NCBI RefSeq assembly: GCF_016055185.1
Contig: NZ_JAECVR010000024.1
Coordinates: 1 to 52,066 of the forward strand
Length of the DNA stretch: 52,066 nucleotides
DNA from: Paenactinomyces guangxiensis
GTDB taxonomy: Bacteria; Bacillota; Bacilli; Thermoactinomycetales; Thermoactinomycetaceae
Reading direction: 5' to 3'
Below are positions 8,287 to 16,291 of this stretch, piece by piece. Made by a program: the position numbers and the translations under genes. Numbering within the stretch: position 1 is the first letter of the stretch; each line of letters starts with the position of its first letter. Below the pieces are notes generated by a model that saw only the letters and a program-made list of their open reading frames with translations, had not been told where the DNA came from and did no database searches.

Positions 8287-9741
8287 ATCGGGACTTGATG
8301 AGGCGGGAAAGCGAATGGTGAACAAGACCCCGCCTTCGTCATTGGTCAGCTGATAAGGAAAACGGTGGACTTCCAAGATGCGCTTCACAATGAACAAGCC
8401 CAGCCCGCTTCCTCCGGTGCTGCGGTTCCGCGATTTCTCCAACCGCGTGAATGCTTGGAAGAGGCGTTCTATCTGGCTTTCCTCGATATGTGTCCCCGTA
8501 TTGTGGACGCGAAGGCAGAACCCATCATCCGTGTCCGTTAGCGACACCGTGACGGTCGCTTCTTCCGGCGCGTATTTGATGGCATTATCGATGACATTGG
8601 AGATGGCTTTTTCCAACCATGTGGAATCCGCTTTGACGTTGACGGCGGGTTGGATGTCAGTTTGCAGGTTGATTTGTTTGCTGCTGCTGAAGTAATCGAA
8701 TCGTTTGATCACCTTTTCCACCAAATCCGACAGGGAAATCGGCTCCAGTTTTAAGGACATCCCGACCATTTCCAACTTGGACAATTCCAAAATCTCGTTA
8801 ACCAATTCCCGCAACCCTTGCATAATTGCATAAGAGCGTTGCAGGTATTTGTCCCTGTCGCGGTAGGCCCCGATATTATGAATCATGCCCTCCAACTGGC
8901 CCATGACCGCGGTGATCGGTGACTTCAGTTCATGGGAGATCGTCGCGAGGAATTCCCGCCGCTTGGCTTCCTGTTCCCGCTCTCGTTGGATGTCATCTTT
9001 CAGCTGGGCGTTGGCCTTGGTCAAATCCGACATCGTCGCTTCCAGATTGCGGGACAATTCGTTGAGGCTTCGAGATAGCTCGCCGATTTCATCTTGGGCC
9101 CCTTCTTCGCACTTCTCACTGAAGTCGAGTTGCGCCATGCGTTTGGCTACGCGATTGATGCGCAAGAGGGGTTGGGAGATCACTTTGGCGTAAAGCAATG
9201 CTCCGCCGAGTGAGATAAGCAAGATAATCAGGACGACATAGGGCATGAACATAAAGATAGCATCAGACGCTTCGTCGATCGGTTGCAGGGTTGCGCTGAT
9301 GAAGGCGATATAGGTTCCATCCAGAAAGGTGAGCGGTTTTTGGGCCGTATAGATGCGTTCTTTCGTTTCGCCGGAGCGGAAGCGTACTTGCAGGGAGGGA
9401 GCCAACAGATCGGCAGGCAACCGTTTGAGTTTGATATAGGCGGGCGGATGATAAATCACGTTTCCTTGCAAATCGACAATCAGCAATCCCACATTGTACT
9501 GTTCGGCAAAGGTGTCCAACGTCTCTTGCGCCTCGGTGACCGGGATGGAAGCGACTTGGGCCTTCAGCACATTGAAGCCGTTTTCCAACCGGTTCGTTTT
9601 GTATTGATAGTAATAGGAGGGAAGGAGGAAGTAGAAGAGCGAGAAAATGAGTAAGGCCGAGACGAACAATAACAAGCTGGTGATGAGGAATATTTTGCCG
9701 GTGATGCCTTGTCTCAGCTTATCCATCAATTTTATATCCAA
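8284..9741 (-). CDS. Membrane sensor histidine kinase
   Basis: A 485-residue kinase: membrane helix about 17-40, extracellular sensor about 41-162 (PAS/Cache-like, with VGLLIVDLQGNVIYHP), second helix about 163-186, HAMP, then HisKA with phospho-acceptor His270 in LATISHELKSPITAV. The HATPase has N-box NVIDNAIKYAP and G-boxes GSGLGLFIVKRI. It overlaps the response regulator gene by 23 bp, or 8 bp if translation starts at the second Met (9726). It is the cognate kinase of that regulator and sits ahead of a MacB-type ABC exporter, which is the likely target of the system. Confidence 0.93.
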   Translation of the reverse strand: MDIKLMDKLRQGITGKIFLITSLLLFVSALLIFSLFYFLLPSYYYQYKTNRLENGFNVLKAQVASIPVTEAQETLDTFAEQYNVGLLIVDLQGNVIYHPPAYIKLKRLPADLLAPSLQVRFRSGETKERIYTAQKPLTFLDGTYIAFISATLQPIDEASDAIFMFMPYVVLIILLISLGGALLYAKVISQPLLRINRVAKRMAQLDFSEKCEEGAQDEIGELSRSLNELSRNLEATMSDLTKANAQLKDDIQREREQEAKRREFLATISHELKSPITAVMGQLEGMIHNIGAYRDRDKYLQRSYAIMQGLRELVNEILELSKLEMVGMSLKLEPISLSDLVEKVIKRFDYFSSSKQINLQTDIQPAVNVKADSTWLEKAISNVIDNAIKYAPEEATVTVSLTDTDDGFCLRVHNTGTHIEESQIERLFQAFTRLEKSRNRSTGGSGLGLFIVKRILEVHRFPYQLTNDEGGVLFTIRFPASSSPD

Positions 9742-10381
9742 TCCCCTTTACAGTTTGTATATATGGAACCCCCAATTTCTTGCGCAAGTTTTTGATATGC
9801 GTATCGACGACACGTGGATCGCCGTAGAAGTCGAAGCCCCAGACCTGATTCAACAGCGCTTCACGGCTTAACACTTTGCCTCGATTGCGCATGAGCGCAT
9901 GCAGGATTTCAAATTCCTTGGTTGTCAAATCCATTTTTTGCTGATGGACAGTCACTGTATACCCGTCGACATCCAGTTTCAGCTCTTTATAGTGAAGCTG
10001 CTTGGGCGGTTGCGTCTGATGCGCGCGCCGCAGCACGGCTTCCACGCGTTTAATCAGCACATTGAAAGAAAACGGTTTGGTGATATAGTCGTCTACGCCC
10101 AACTCAAACCCTTTGATTTGATCAGGTTCTTCCCCCAGTGCGGTGAGCATGATAATCGGCACTTGCGACTTGGCGCGGATCATCTTGCAGACGCTGTGCC
10201 CATCCAGATTGGGGAGCATCACATCCAACATGACCAAGTCATACGGTTTTTTTTGATGCATGCGAATGCCTTCGAGCCCATCGCTGGCGACATCGACTTC
10301 ATAATTCTGCGACTGCAGAAATTCCCGTATCAACTCTTGAATATCCTGATCATCTTCGACAACCAAGACAGAATAAGACAT
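9719..10381 (-). CDS. OmpR-family response regulator
   Basis: A 220-residue regulator: receiver domain residues 1-120 with acidic pair ED(D)10-11, phospho-acceptor Asp53 (VMLDVMLPN), Thr in IIMLTA and Lys in DDYITKPF; a winged-helix effector domain 130-219 ends VVDTHIKNLRKKLG...VKGIGYKI. First gene of the two-component pair, with the ribosome site AGAGGTG. Its likely targets are its own promoter and that of the MacB-type transporter behind the kinase terminator. Confidence 0.95.
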   Translation of the reverse strand: MSYSVLVVEDDQDIQELIREFLQSQNYEVDVASDGLEGIRMHQKKPYDLVMLDVMLPNLDGHSVCKMIRAKSQVPIIMLTALGEEPDQIKGFELGVDDYITKPFSFNVLIKRVEAVLRRAHQTQPPKQLHYKELKLDVDGYTVTVHQQKMDLTTKEFEILHALMRNRGKVLSREALLNQVWGFDFYGDPRVVDTHIKNLRKKLGVPYIQTVKGIGYKIDG

Positions 10382-10409
10382 TTGTCAGTTTCACCTCTTT
10401 ATCGCAACA

Positions 10410-10415
10410 ATTATA
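10410..10415 (-). promoter_or_regulatory. Candidate -10 element of the two-component operon
   Basis: A perfect TATAAT on the minus strand 29 bp before the response regulator start. No good -35 hexamer at 16-18 bp; TTCACA lies 20 bp upstream, so the promoter may need an activator such as its own regulator. The rest of 10416-10720 holds nothing I can identify. Confidence 0.35.
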
Positions 10416-10720
10416 ACGTGTTCGCATGGAGTTTGTGTGAAGGGGCGTCTTCCACTGGTTTACCACGTTTCATACTGATGGAAAACCGGATAGGTTGAAT
10501 GGTCGACAGGAAGCAATTGGCTTGCGGGTGTTTCGGGCGTGATTGGCGTACGGATTCCATCATCCCGTGAGCCAATTTAGGGAAAAGTGGAGAACAGCTT
10601 GATTTTTTTTGGCGCTATTCAAACAAAAACTTTAAATTACGGGGGTTGAAAAAGGAATAAATTCTCCTGATATTGAATTAAAAAAATTAGGTGATTAATG
10701 AATAATATGGAGTAAATAAT

Positions 10721-11104
10721 ATGACATTTGATGAACTCTATAACAAAGCAAAATCTGTGATAAATCCACGAAAGCTATCGGAATATGCTATTGCCGGAGG
10801 AGTTGGAGCTGCTATTCTTTCCGAGAGTGGAAATGTCTATACAGGTGTATGTATTGACACTGCATGCTCCATGGGTTTTTGTGCAGAACATTCTGCTGCG
10901 GCTGCTATGGTAGCTCAAGGCGAAAGCCGTGTGTTAAAAATGATTGCCGTTGGCGGTAAAGGCAATATTATACCGCCATGTGGTCGGTGCCGTGAATTTA
11001 TAAGCCAGATTCATAACGATAATCTGGAGACAGAAGTAATGGTTGATGAAGGTGTGATTGTTACCATTAAACAACTGATGCCATATGATTGGCGTAAAGC
11101 GTAG
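10721..11104 (+). CDS. Cytidine/blasticidin-S deaminase family protein
   Basis: A 127-residue single-domain zinc deaminase. Ligand motifs are FCAEHSAAAAMV (Cys and catalytic Glu) and PPCGRCREF (two Cys), the CDA/Bsr pattern; the length fits the cytidine-deaminase/blasticidin-S-deaminase class. It may salvage cytidine or inactivate a nucleoside antibiotic. The ribosome site is ATGGAGTAAATAAT before ATG. The gene and its downstream neighbour are much more AT-rich than the surroundings and the neighbour is a broken aminoglycoside-resistance gene, which favours a horizontally acquired resistance pair. Confidence 0.8.
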   Translation: MTFDELYNKAKSVINPRKLSEYAIAGGVGAAILSESGNVYTGVCIDTACSMGFCAEHSAAAAMVAQGESRVLKMIAVGGKGNIIPPCGRCREFISQIHNDNLETEVMVDEGVIVTIKQLMPYDWRKA

Positions 11105-11121
11105 ATTCTAGGTGAATAGCA

Positions 11122-11389
11122 ATGAGAAGCGATAAAGAAATGATTGATTTGATATTAGGAGTAGCCCAAAAAGATGAACGAATTCGTGCAGTATAAAGAA
11201 ACCTATTCCGACGGCAACTATGATAATGTGTGGAATTCTATATTTGTCACCTGTGAATTGTTTCGGACTTTAGCTAAAGATGTAGCAGAGTATTTTATGT
11301 ATACTTATCCAATTGATGATGATACAAACATGACGGAATATCTTAAACATGTAAGAAAATTACCCGTTGATGCAAAGGAAATATATTAA
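11122..11389 (+). pseudogene. Aminoglycoside 6-adenylyltransferase (ANT(6)/AadK family), internally deleted
   Basis: The N-terminus is intact: MRSDKEMIDLILGVAQKDER then IRAV, the family start, but a stop follows at 11194. The C-terminal part of the same family resumes in another frame from about 11174 (KETYSDGNYDNVWNSIFVTC ... YLKHVRKLPVDAKEIY). About 200 central residues, including the nucleotidyltransferase GS...D.D site, are missing. The junction is at GAATTCGTGCAGTATAA. The deletion plus frame change makes it a pseudogene; an intact copy would give streptomycin resistance. Confidence 0.8.
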
Positions 11390-11403
11390 AAGAACTATAG
11401 ATG

Positions 11404-11622
11404 CTAATATTCAACTAGGGTATCTCCTGGGTTCTCTTTACTTGTGAACTCAGATAAATTAAGTTCGATTACGCCATCTAATTCCTGTAAACAATTGCCG
11501 AATCTATACCTGGCAATAGGTCCGATGGTTTCAATCAGTTCAAATTCAAGACAAATAGCCAATATATTACCCCGGCTATTTTCAAAAAATCCTGAAAATG
11601 GAGGGCTGATTAGAATTTTAAC
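11404..11622 (-). pseudogene. Start-less coding-like fragment, unknown family
   Basis: A 72-codon open frame with no usable start codon near its upstream end. Translation looks like folded protein (KILISPPFSGFFENSRGN, FELIETIGPIARYRFGN, LDGVIELNLSEF). The frame is closed by TAG just upstream and ends at TAG at 11404. It is probably the C-terminal part of a small conserved protein, perhaps an immunity-type protein, left beside the ANT(6) pseudogene. I do not recognise the family. Confidence 0.35.
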
Positions 11623-11643
11623 CTAAATACGCACTTATCGTTA

Positions 11644-11763
11644 ATGAGCGGCCGGATTAAGGGGATCACTTACAAAGTAGCCGAAATTGGTGAGGTCATC
11701 ATTTTACGCGGCGTTTTCAAATCGGCAAGAATCAGTGTTAAAGACCTATTAAAAGTTCATTAA
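11644..11763 (+). CDS. Hypothetical small protein, 39 aa
   Basis: ATG to TAA open frame coding a basic, beta-rich peptide (MSGRIKGITYKVAEIGEV ... SVKDLLKVH). No clear ribosome site; the codon before the start and the sequence upstream do not help. It could be the C-terminal remnant of a longer gene. Unknown function. Confidence 0.25.
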   Translation: MSGRIKGITYKVAEIGEVIILRGVFKSARISVKDLLKVH

Positions 11764-11852
11764 TCAACATCCGATCCGTTGCCCTGGATGCTTCGGAGGG
11801 GGGCGTTTTTTATCCCATATCTTGTGCCGGTTGTTCAAAAAAGGTGAACTCA

Positions 11853-11975
11853 TTAGAGATCCTGTACCCCTAATTCCGTCTGCTTCATTTCCCCTCTGGT
11901 GAGCAACTCCACTTGTTTCGGCGTCAGTTTAATCCGTTTGCCATTGATCACCAGGGTTACCGTTTGCTGATCCAT
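11853..11975 (-). CDS. Hypothetical small protein, 40 aa
   Basis: A 40-residue open frame with a good ribosome site (AAAGGGGAAC, nine bases before ATG at 11975). Translation begins MDQQTVTLVINGKRIKLTPKQ and continues with an amphipathic VELLTRG segment. The strand-turn-helix look (LVINGKRIKLTPKQVELL) and the ribosome site suggest a genuine short gene. I do not know the family; it lies alone between the resistance-gene remnants and the SDR cassette. Confidence 0.5.
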   Translation of the reverse strand: MDQQTVTLVINGKRIKLTPKQVELLTRGEMKQTELGVQDL

Positions 11976-12188
11976 CCCGTGTTCCCCTTTCTTTTTCACC
12001 CTCCTTTCTATGCTAAATCGGAAACATTAAGTTCTCTTATACGTTTCGTAACGTCTTTGTAAAATCTTTTTTGAATATAGTGAGGAATAATTCCGTAAAC
12101 GGGATTATTGGATTTCAGATTCTCATACAAATACAAATACGTTCGTCTTGATATGAGACTTGATCTACTGTTGAAGGGTTTTATATAC

Positions 12189-12214
12189 TCATTTTAAACA
12201 GTCATTTAAAATGA
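12189..12214 (+). promoter_or_regulatory. Palindromic operator candidate for the TetR-type repressor
   Basis: A perfect 10-bp inverted repeat, TCATTTTAAA / TTTAAAATGA, with the six-base spacer CAGTCA, immediately upstream of a TATAAT box (12220-12225). Size, symmetry and position in front of an SDR-TetR-enzyme-exporter cassette fit a TetR-family operator overlapping the promoter. Confidence 0.6.
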
Positions 12215-12254
12215 ATATTTATAATGAATACATAATTAAAAGGAGCGAAAAAGG

Positions 12255-12998
12255 ATGAATGGAAAAGTTGCCATCGTAACAGGGGCAAGCCGGGGGATTG
12301 GAGCAGCTACGGCAAAAATACTGGCGGAACGCGGAGCAAAAGTGGTTGTGAATTATGCCAGGAATGCAGGGGCAGCAGAAGCAGTGCTGGCATCGATCCG
12401 GGAAAAAGGCGGAGAAGCAATAGCCATACAGGCAGATGCCAGAAATAGGGAGCAAATGAATCACCTTGTGGAAGAGGCGGTAAAAGCATTTGGAACCGTG
12501 GACATCCTCGTTCATAATGCCGGCATGAACTTTGTAAAGAAATCATTTGAGGATATGACATGGGATGAATTTATTCAAAAAACGAATGATGAACTTCAGG
12601 CTGCTTTTGTGTCTACAAAGGCGGTATTGCCTTATATGAAGGAGCAGAAATATGGAAGGCTGGTTTATGTATCCAGTGGTTTAAGTAACCATCCGGGACC
12701 TGATTTCATTTCACATGGCACATCAAAAGGGGCCCTGAACAGTTTTGTCAGATATATTGCCCAGGAGCTGGGGCGTCAAGGCATAACAGCAAATATCGTC
12801 TCTCCGGGATTGGTTGAAACAGATGCGACTGCTTCTATACCTGAACAATTTAAACAACAACAAGCGGCTTCCCTCCCGCTGGGCCGAATTGGCCAGCCTG
12901 AGGATATTGCAAAAGCCATAGCTTTTTATGCCAGCGATGATAGTGCCTACCTGACAGGAAGTTACCTGCCCGTCAGTGGTGGAGGGGAAATGAGATAG
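12255..12998 (+). CDS. Short-chain dehydrogenase/reductase with His in place of the catalytic Tyr
   Basis: A 247-residue classical SDR: TGASRGIGAA cofactor loop, DILVHNAG (NNAG-like), Ser in VYVSSGLS, and a C-terminal PLGRIGQPEDIA segment. In the YxxxK motif the Tyr is replaced: SHGTSKGAL, His154 and Lys158, by alignment with FabG, where 13 residues separate the catalytic Ser from Tyr. The codon is CAT, one base from TAT. The protein may be a non-standard or non-catalytic SDR. First gene of the plus-strand cassette with the TetR regulator; good ribosome site AAAAGGAGCG. Confidence 0.88.
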   Translation: MNGKVAIVTGASRGIGAATAKILAERGAKVVVNYARNAGAAEAVLASIREKGGEAIAIQADARNREQMNHLVEEAVKAFGTVDILVHNAGMNFVKKSFEDMTWDEFIQKTNDELQAAFVSTKAVLPYMKEQKYGRLVYVSSGLSNHPGPDFISHGTSKGALNSFVRYIAQELGRQGITANIVSPGLVETDATASIPEQFKQQQAASLPLGRIGQPEDIAKAIAFYASDDSAYLTGSYLPVSGGGEMR

Positions 12999-13019
12999 TC
13001 TGTAGAGGATTGATGGCAA

Positions 13020-13604
13020 ATGGGCAAAAGACATGTGGATCCAAAAATGAAAATATTGATTGCCGCCAAAAAAATGTTTGCTAAAAACGGTTTTGAAGGA
13101 ACGACGGTGTATCAGATTTGTAAAGAGGCAGGCGTGAATGTAGCCAACGTTTCTTACTACTTTGGCGGGAAGGAAAATCTCTTTTTCGCGCTTTTTGATG
13201 TTTTTTATCCCAAAGATGACATGCTGCGACCCGAAGAACAATGGCAGGACCCCCTGGAAGAGCTGTGCCTCATTATTGAAAAGGTTATTCGGTTTAAATG
13301 GGAAGAGCCGGAATTGGCAGCCATCGTCCAGCAGGAAATGACATTGCAAAGTCCAAGGCTGGAAGGAATTTTGCAGTACACAAAACCGGTTTGGGATCAG
13401 GTGCGCCGGATTTTGGAGCTTGGGGAGCAAAAAGGAAAGTTTCGGTTCGGCTCGCTTGATTATACGCTTTTAATGGTCATGGGAGTGGTCTTGTTTCCAA
13501 AGGCTTATCCGTCTCATCAGCTTTTGGTCACAACGGAGTCTAAATCTGTGGAAGAAGTCATAGAATGTACCTTGGCTTTCATTATGGAAGGTTTGAAAGC
13601 ATAG
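13020..13604 (+). CDS. TetR/AcrR-family transcriptional repressor
   Basis: A 194-residue regulator: residues 8-54 are a TetR_N helix-turn-helix (KILIAAKKMFAKNGFEGTTV...AGVNVANVSYYFGGKENLF), followed by an all-helical ligand-binding domain. It follows the SDR gene by 21 bp and precedes an RPH-like enzyme and an MFS exporter, resembling the yvkB-yvkC-yvkA group of B. subtilis. It probably binds the palindrome at 12189-12214 and is released by a drug. Confidence 0.9.
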   Translation: MGKRHVDPKMKILIAAKKMFAKNGFEGTTVYQICKEAGVNVANVSYYFGGKENLFFALFDVFYPKDDMLRPEEQWQDPLEELCLIIEKVIRFKWEEPELAAIVQQEMTLQSPRLEGILQYTKPVWDQVRRILELGEQKGKFRFGSLDYTLLMVMGVVLFPKAYPSHQLLVTTESKSVEEVIECTLAFIMEGLKA

Positions 13605-13777
13605 GAGCTGTCCGACCGGTTCCTTCCGGGCAAAGCGGAGTAGATGAAGGGAAACACGCCACAAATGAGCAGTCCGTGACAAGTCTGGCCCATGTTGTGA
13701 TGTCATCTGAATTTGACCGATACTGCCCGGTTGGAAAGAGGAAGTTCGCTCCGCAAAAAGACAGAGAAAAGGGAGAG

Positions 13778-16291
13778 ATGATGATGTTCACGATCCCGTT
13801 TCAGATCGCCTGGCAACATGAAAAAGCGGTGGGGTCCAAAGCGAAGAACTTGTCCTTCCTGATGAGCCGCCAATTGCCGGTGCCTGATGGATTTGTAATA
13901 ACCATGGAGGCGCTGTTGCGCACGCTCGATGCCGGTCGGCTCCATTTGGATGATGGGCTGGGGTTGGCGGAGAAGTTGAAGAAGGCAGAGATTCCGGATG
14001 AGGTGAAAAAGGAAATCAAGGCCCGGTTTGACCGATTGGGGGAATCGTTTGCCGCGGTTGCCGTCCGCTCCTCTTCTGCGGCAGAAGACATGGAGGGCGC
14101 CTCGTTTGCCGGACAATATGAGAGTTACCTCAATGTGACAAGCTTTGCAGACTTGCTTGCGAAAATAAGGTTGTGCTGGGCGTCCATGTTTACGGAGCAA
14201 GTACTTGTGTACCTGGACAAGATGGAAATCGCCGTCACTGATTTGTCCATGGGGGTTGTGGTACAGGGACTGGTTTATTCCGACGTTTCCGGCGTGATTT
14301 TCAGCGCCAATCCGATCACCAAAAACCCGCATGAAGTGGTGATCAATGCCAGCTATGGCCTGGGTGAGGCGATTGTGTCTGGAATGACCACGCCCGATCT
14401 GTACATTGTTGATAAAAAGAGCGGGGAATTACGGAAAGAGCGCGGTTTGAAAGAGGTGAAAATCATCGCCGGCACCACGGGCACCCAAACGGTGGAAACG
14501 GCAGCTGAGGAACAACGGCGGTTTTGCCTGACCGACAGCCAGGTGCGGGAGTTGGAGTCTGTTGCCCGGAAGGTGGAGAAAATTTACGGGCATTCGGTTG
14601 ATCTGGAATTCGGTATGCAACAAGGCAGGATCTATTTGTTGCAGGCCCGTCCGATTACCACGGCGGTGTCAGAATTCCAATGGTCGATCCTGTTGAATGA
14701 GGAGGATAAAAAAGACCCGTTTTGGTTTCATGATGAAACCCATCTGCCCGGTCCCAAAAGCCCCCTGTTTGCCTCGTTTATGATTCCCGCCTTTGTACAC
14801 GGTTTCAACACGGCGTTTGGCCGGTTGCAAATTCCGGTGGGGGAAACCCGGATCAAATTATATTTAAATCATATATACCAATCAATGCAGCCATACCGGG
14901 GGGACATGGAGGAGTGTCTGGTGAAACATCAGGAGATCGTGCGTCCGTTGTTCCCGGTTATCAAAAAGCGGATGATGGAAGCAGTTGAACGGGAATTAAT
15001 GCCGGTTTACGACCGGTTGGACCAGGACCGCCTTACTGAACTGTCCCTGGCTGAGGCGCGCGCAAAAGTGGAAGAACTGTTCCGGTTCTACCAAAAGGCA
15101 TGGGAAGTACACTTTGATGTGGTCGGTCCTTACGGCGCCGTTTTTAAACTGTTGGAGCGTCTGCACGAGCAGTTGACGGGAAAAAAGGACCGCCTGTTTG
15201 TTCAAGAGTTGTTGGTTGGTGTGATGAACAAATCGCTGGAAACGGACCGGGAGCTTTGGAAATTGGCGGAGCGGGCCAAACAGCAGCCGGAAGTGTTGGC
15301 TGCTTTCCGGGAGGAATCGGCGGACCGGCTGGCCGACCGGTTGGGCGAAAGCGATAGCGGGCAAACCTTTTTGTCCGAAGTGCGCCGGATGTTGGACACT
15401 TACGGGTACCGCAAGAAAAACACGCATGAATTCCTGGGTGAAACCTGGATCGAAGATGTCTCGATCCCGCTCAGTCATATTCAAACCTTTCTGTATACTG
15501 AATATGACTTTGACCGGGAGCATGCCCGCGTTGTGCTGGAGCGTGATCAAAAATACCGGTCTTTTCTTGACGGCCTGCCGGATTGTGAGTTGAAACGCCA
15601 ATTTATGCAAGTGTATGAGTGGGCGCTTGATGCGGCATGTGTGGGGGATGACCACCACTTTTACATCGATGCCATGATTTCTGCCAAATCGCGCTTGTTC
15701 CTGTTAAACGTGGGCAACACGCTGGTGAAGCACGGAGTTATGAAAGAGAATGAGGACCTTTTCTTCCTTTACTATGACGAGCTGTTGCAAGCGCTGGAAC
15801 ACCCGCGGGACTTAAGGAGACTGATTGCGGAGCGGAAGGAGGAATTTACAGGCAACCAGAACCGGGACATTACCCCCTGTTTCGGTAAACCTTCTCCTGA
15901 GTTAATGGAAAATCCGCAATTTGCCGAAATATTGGGTTCCCTCCGGACTGCGGAAGAGGATGATAAGAGCGGAAGGCTTACTGGGTTTGCCGTGTCGCAA
16001 GGCACATACACCGGCAAAGTGAAAGTGATCCGCAGTGAGGAGGAGTTTGGCAAATTGGAAAAGGGGGAAATCCTGGTCTGCAAAACCACAACACCTACAT
16101 GGACCATTCTTTTTTCGAAAGCGGCCGCTGTTGTCACAGATGCCGGGGGCATGCTTTCCCACTCAGGGATAATTGCCCGCGAATACAGATTGCCAGCCGT
16201 CGTCGGCACCAGAATTGCGACGGTAAGGCTGAAAGACGGCGACAAGGTGACTGTGGACGGGACGAACGGAACGGTGACGATTCATGACTAG
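13778..16291 (+). CDS. YvkC/rifampicin-phosphotransferase-like PEP-synthase family enzyme
   Basis: An 837-residue protein with the RPH domain order. An N-terminal PPDK-type ATP-grasp region (about 1-310; VGSKAKNLSFL, VRSSSAAEDMEGASFAGQYE, LEFGMQQGRIYLLQARPI) is followed by a large helical middle region (about 330-740; DETHLPGPKSPLF) in place of a PEP-binding barrel. A swivelling domain with catalytic His795 (GGMLSHSGIIAREY) ends the chain. RPH phosphorylates rifampicin; B. subtilis YvkC has a similar length and neighbours. The start is ATG 13778 (or 13784), just after AAAAGGGAGAG. It probably inactivates a polyketide-like drug or metabolite. Confidence 0.85.
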   Translation: MMMFTIPFQIAWQHEKAVGSKAKNLSFLMSRQLPVPDGFVITMEALLRTLDAGRLHLDDGLGLAEKLKKAEIPDEVKKEIKARFDRLGESFAAVAVRSSSAAEDMEGASFAGQYESYLNVTSFADLLAKIRLCWASMFTEQVLVYLDKMEIAVTDLSMGVVVQGLVYSDVSGVIFSANPITKNPHEVVINASYGLGEAIVSGMTTPDLYIVDKKSGELRKERGLKEVKIIAGTTGTQTVETAAEEQRRFCLTDSQVRELESVARKVEKIYGHSVDLEFGMQQGRIYLLQARPITTAVSEFQWSILLNEEDKKDPFWFHDETHLPGPKSPLFASFMIPAFVHGFNTAFGRLQIPVGETRIKLYLNHIYQSMQPYRGDMEECLVKHQEIVRPLFPVIKKRMMEAVERELMPVYDRLDQDRLTELSLAEARAKVEELFRFYQKAWEVHFDVVGPYGAVFKLLERLHEQLTGKKDRLFVQELLVGVMNKSLETDRELWKLAERAKQQPEVLAAFREESADRLADRLGESDSGQTFLSEVRRMLDTYGYRKKNTHEFLGETWIEDVSIPLSHIQTFLYTEYDFDREHARVVLERDQKYRSFLDGLPDCELKRQFMQVYEWALDAACVGDDHHFYIDAMISAKSRLFLLNVGNTLVKHGVMKENEDLFFLYYDELLQALEHPRDLRRLIAERKEEFTGNQNRDITPCFGKPSPELMENPQFAEILGSLRTAEEDDKSGRLTGFAVSQGTYTGKVKVIRSEEEFGKLEKGEILVCKTTTPTWTILFSKAAAVVTDAGGMLSHSGIIAREYRLPAVVGTRIATVRLKDGDKVTVDGTNGTVTIHD

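Noticed and set aside
12723..13430. A 235-codon minus-strand frame across the SDR and TetR genes
   Set aside because: Shadow of the two plus-strand genes, which have clear motifs and ribosome sites.
16099..16287. Short open frames over the catalytic domain of the RPH-like gene and over the Walker regions of the ATPases
   Set aside because: Antisense or shifted shadows of well-supported genes.
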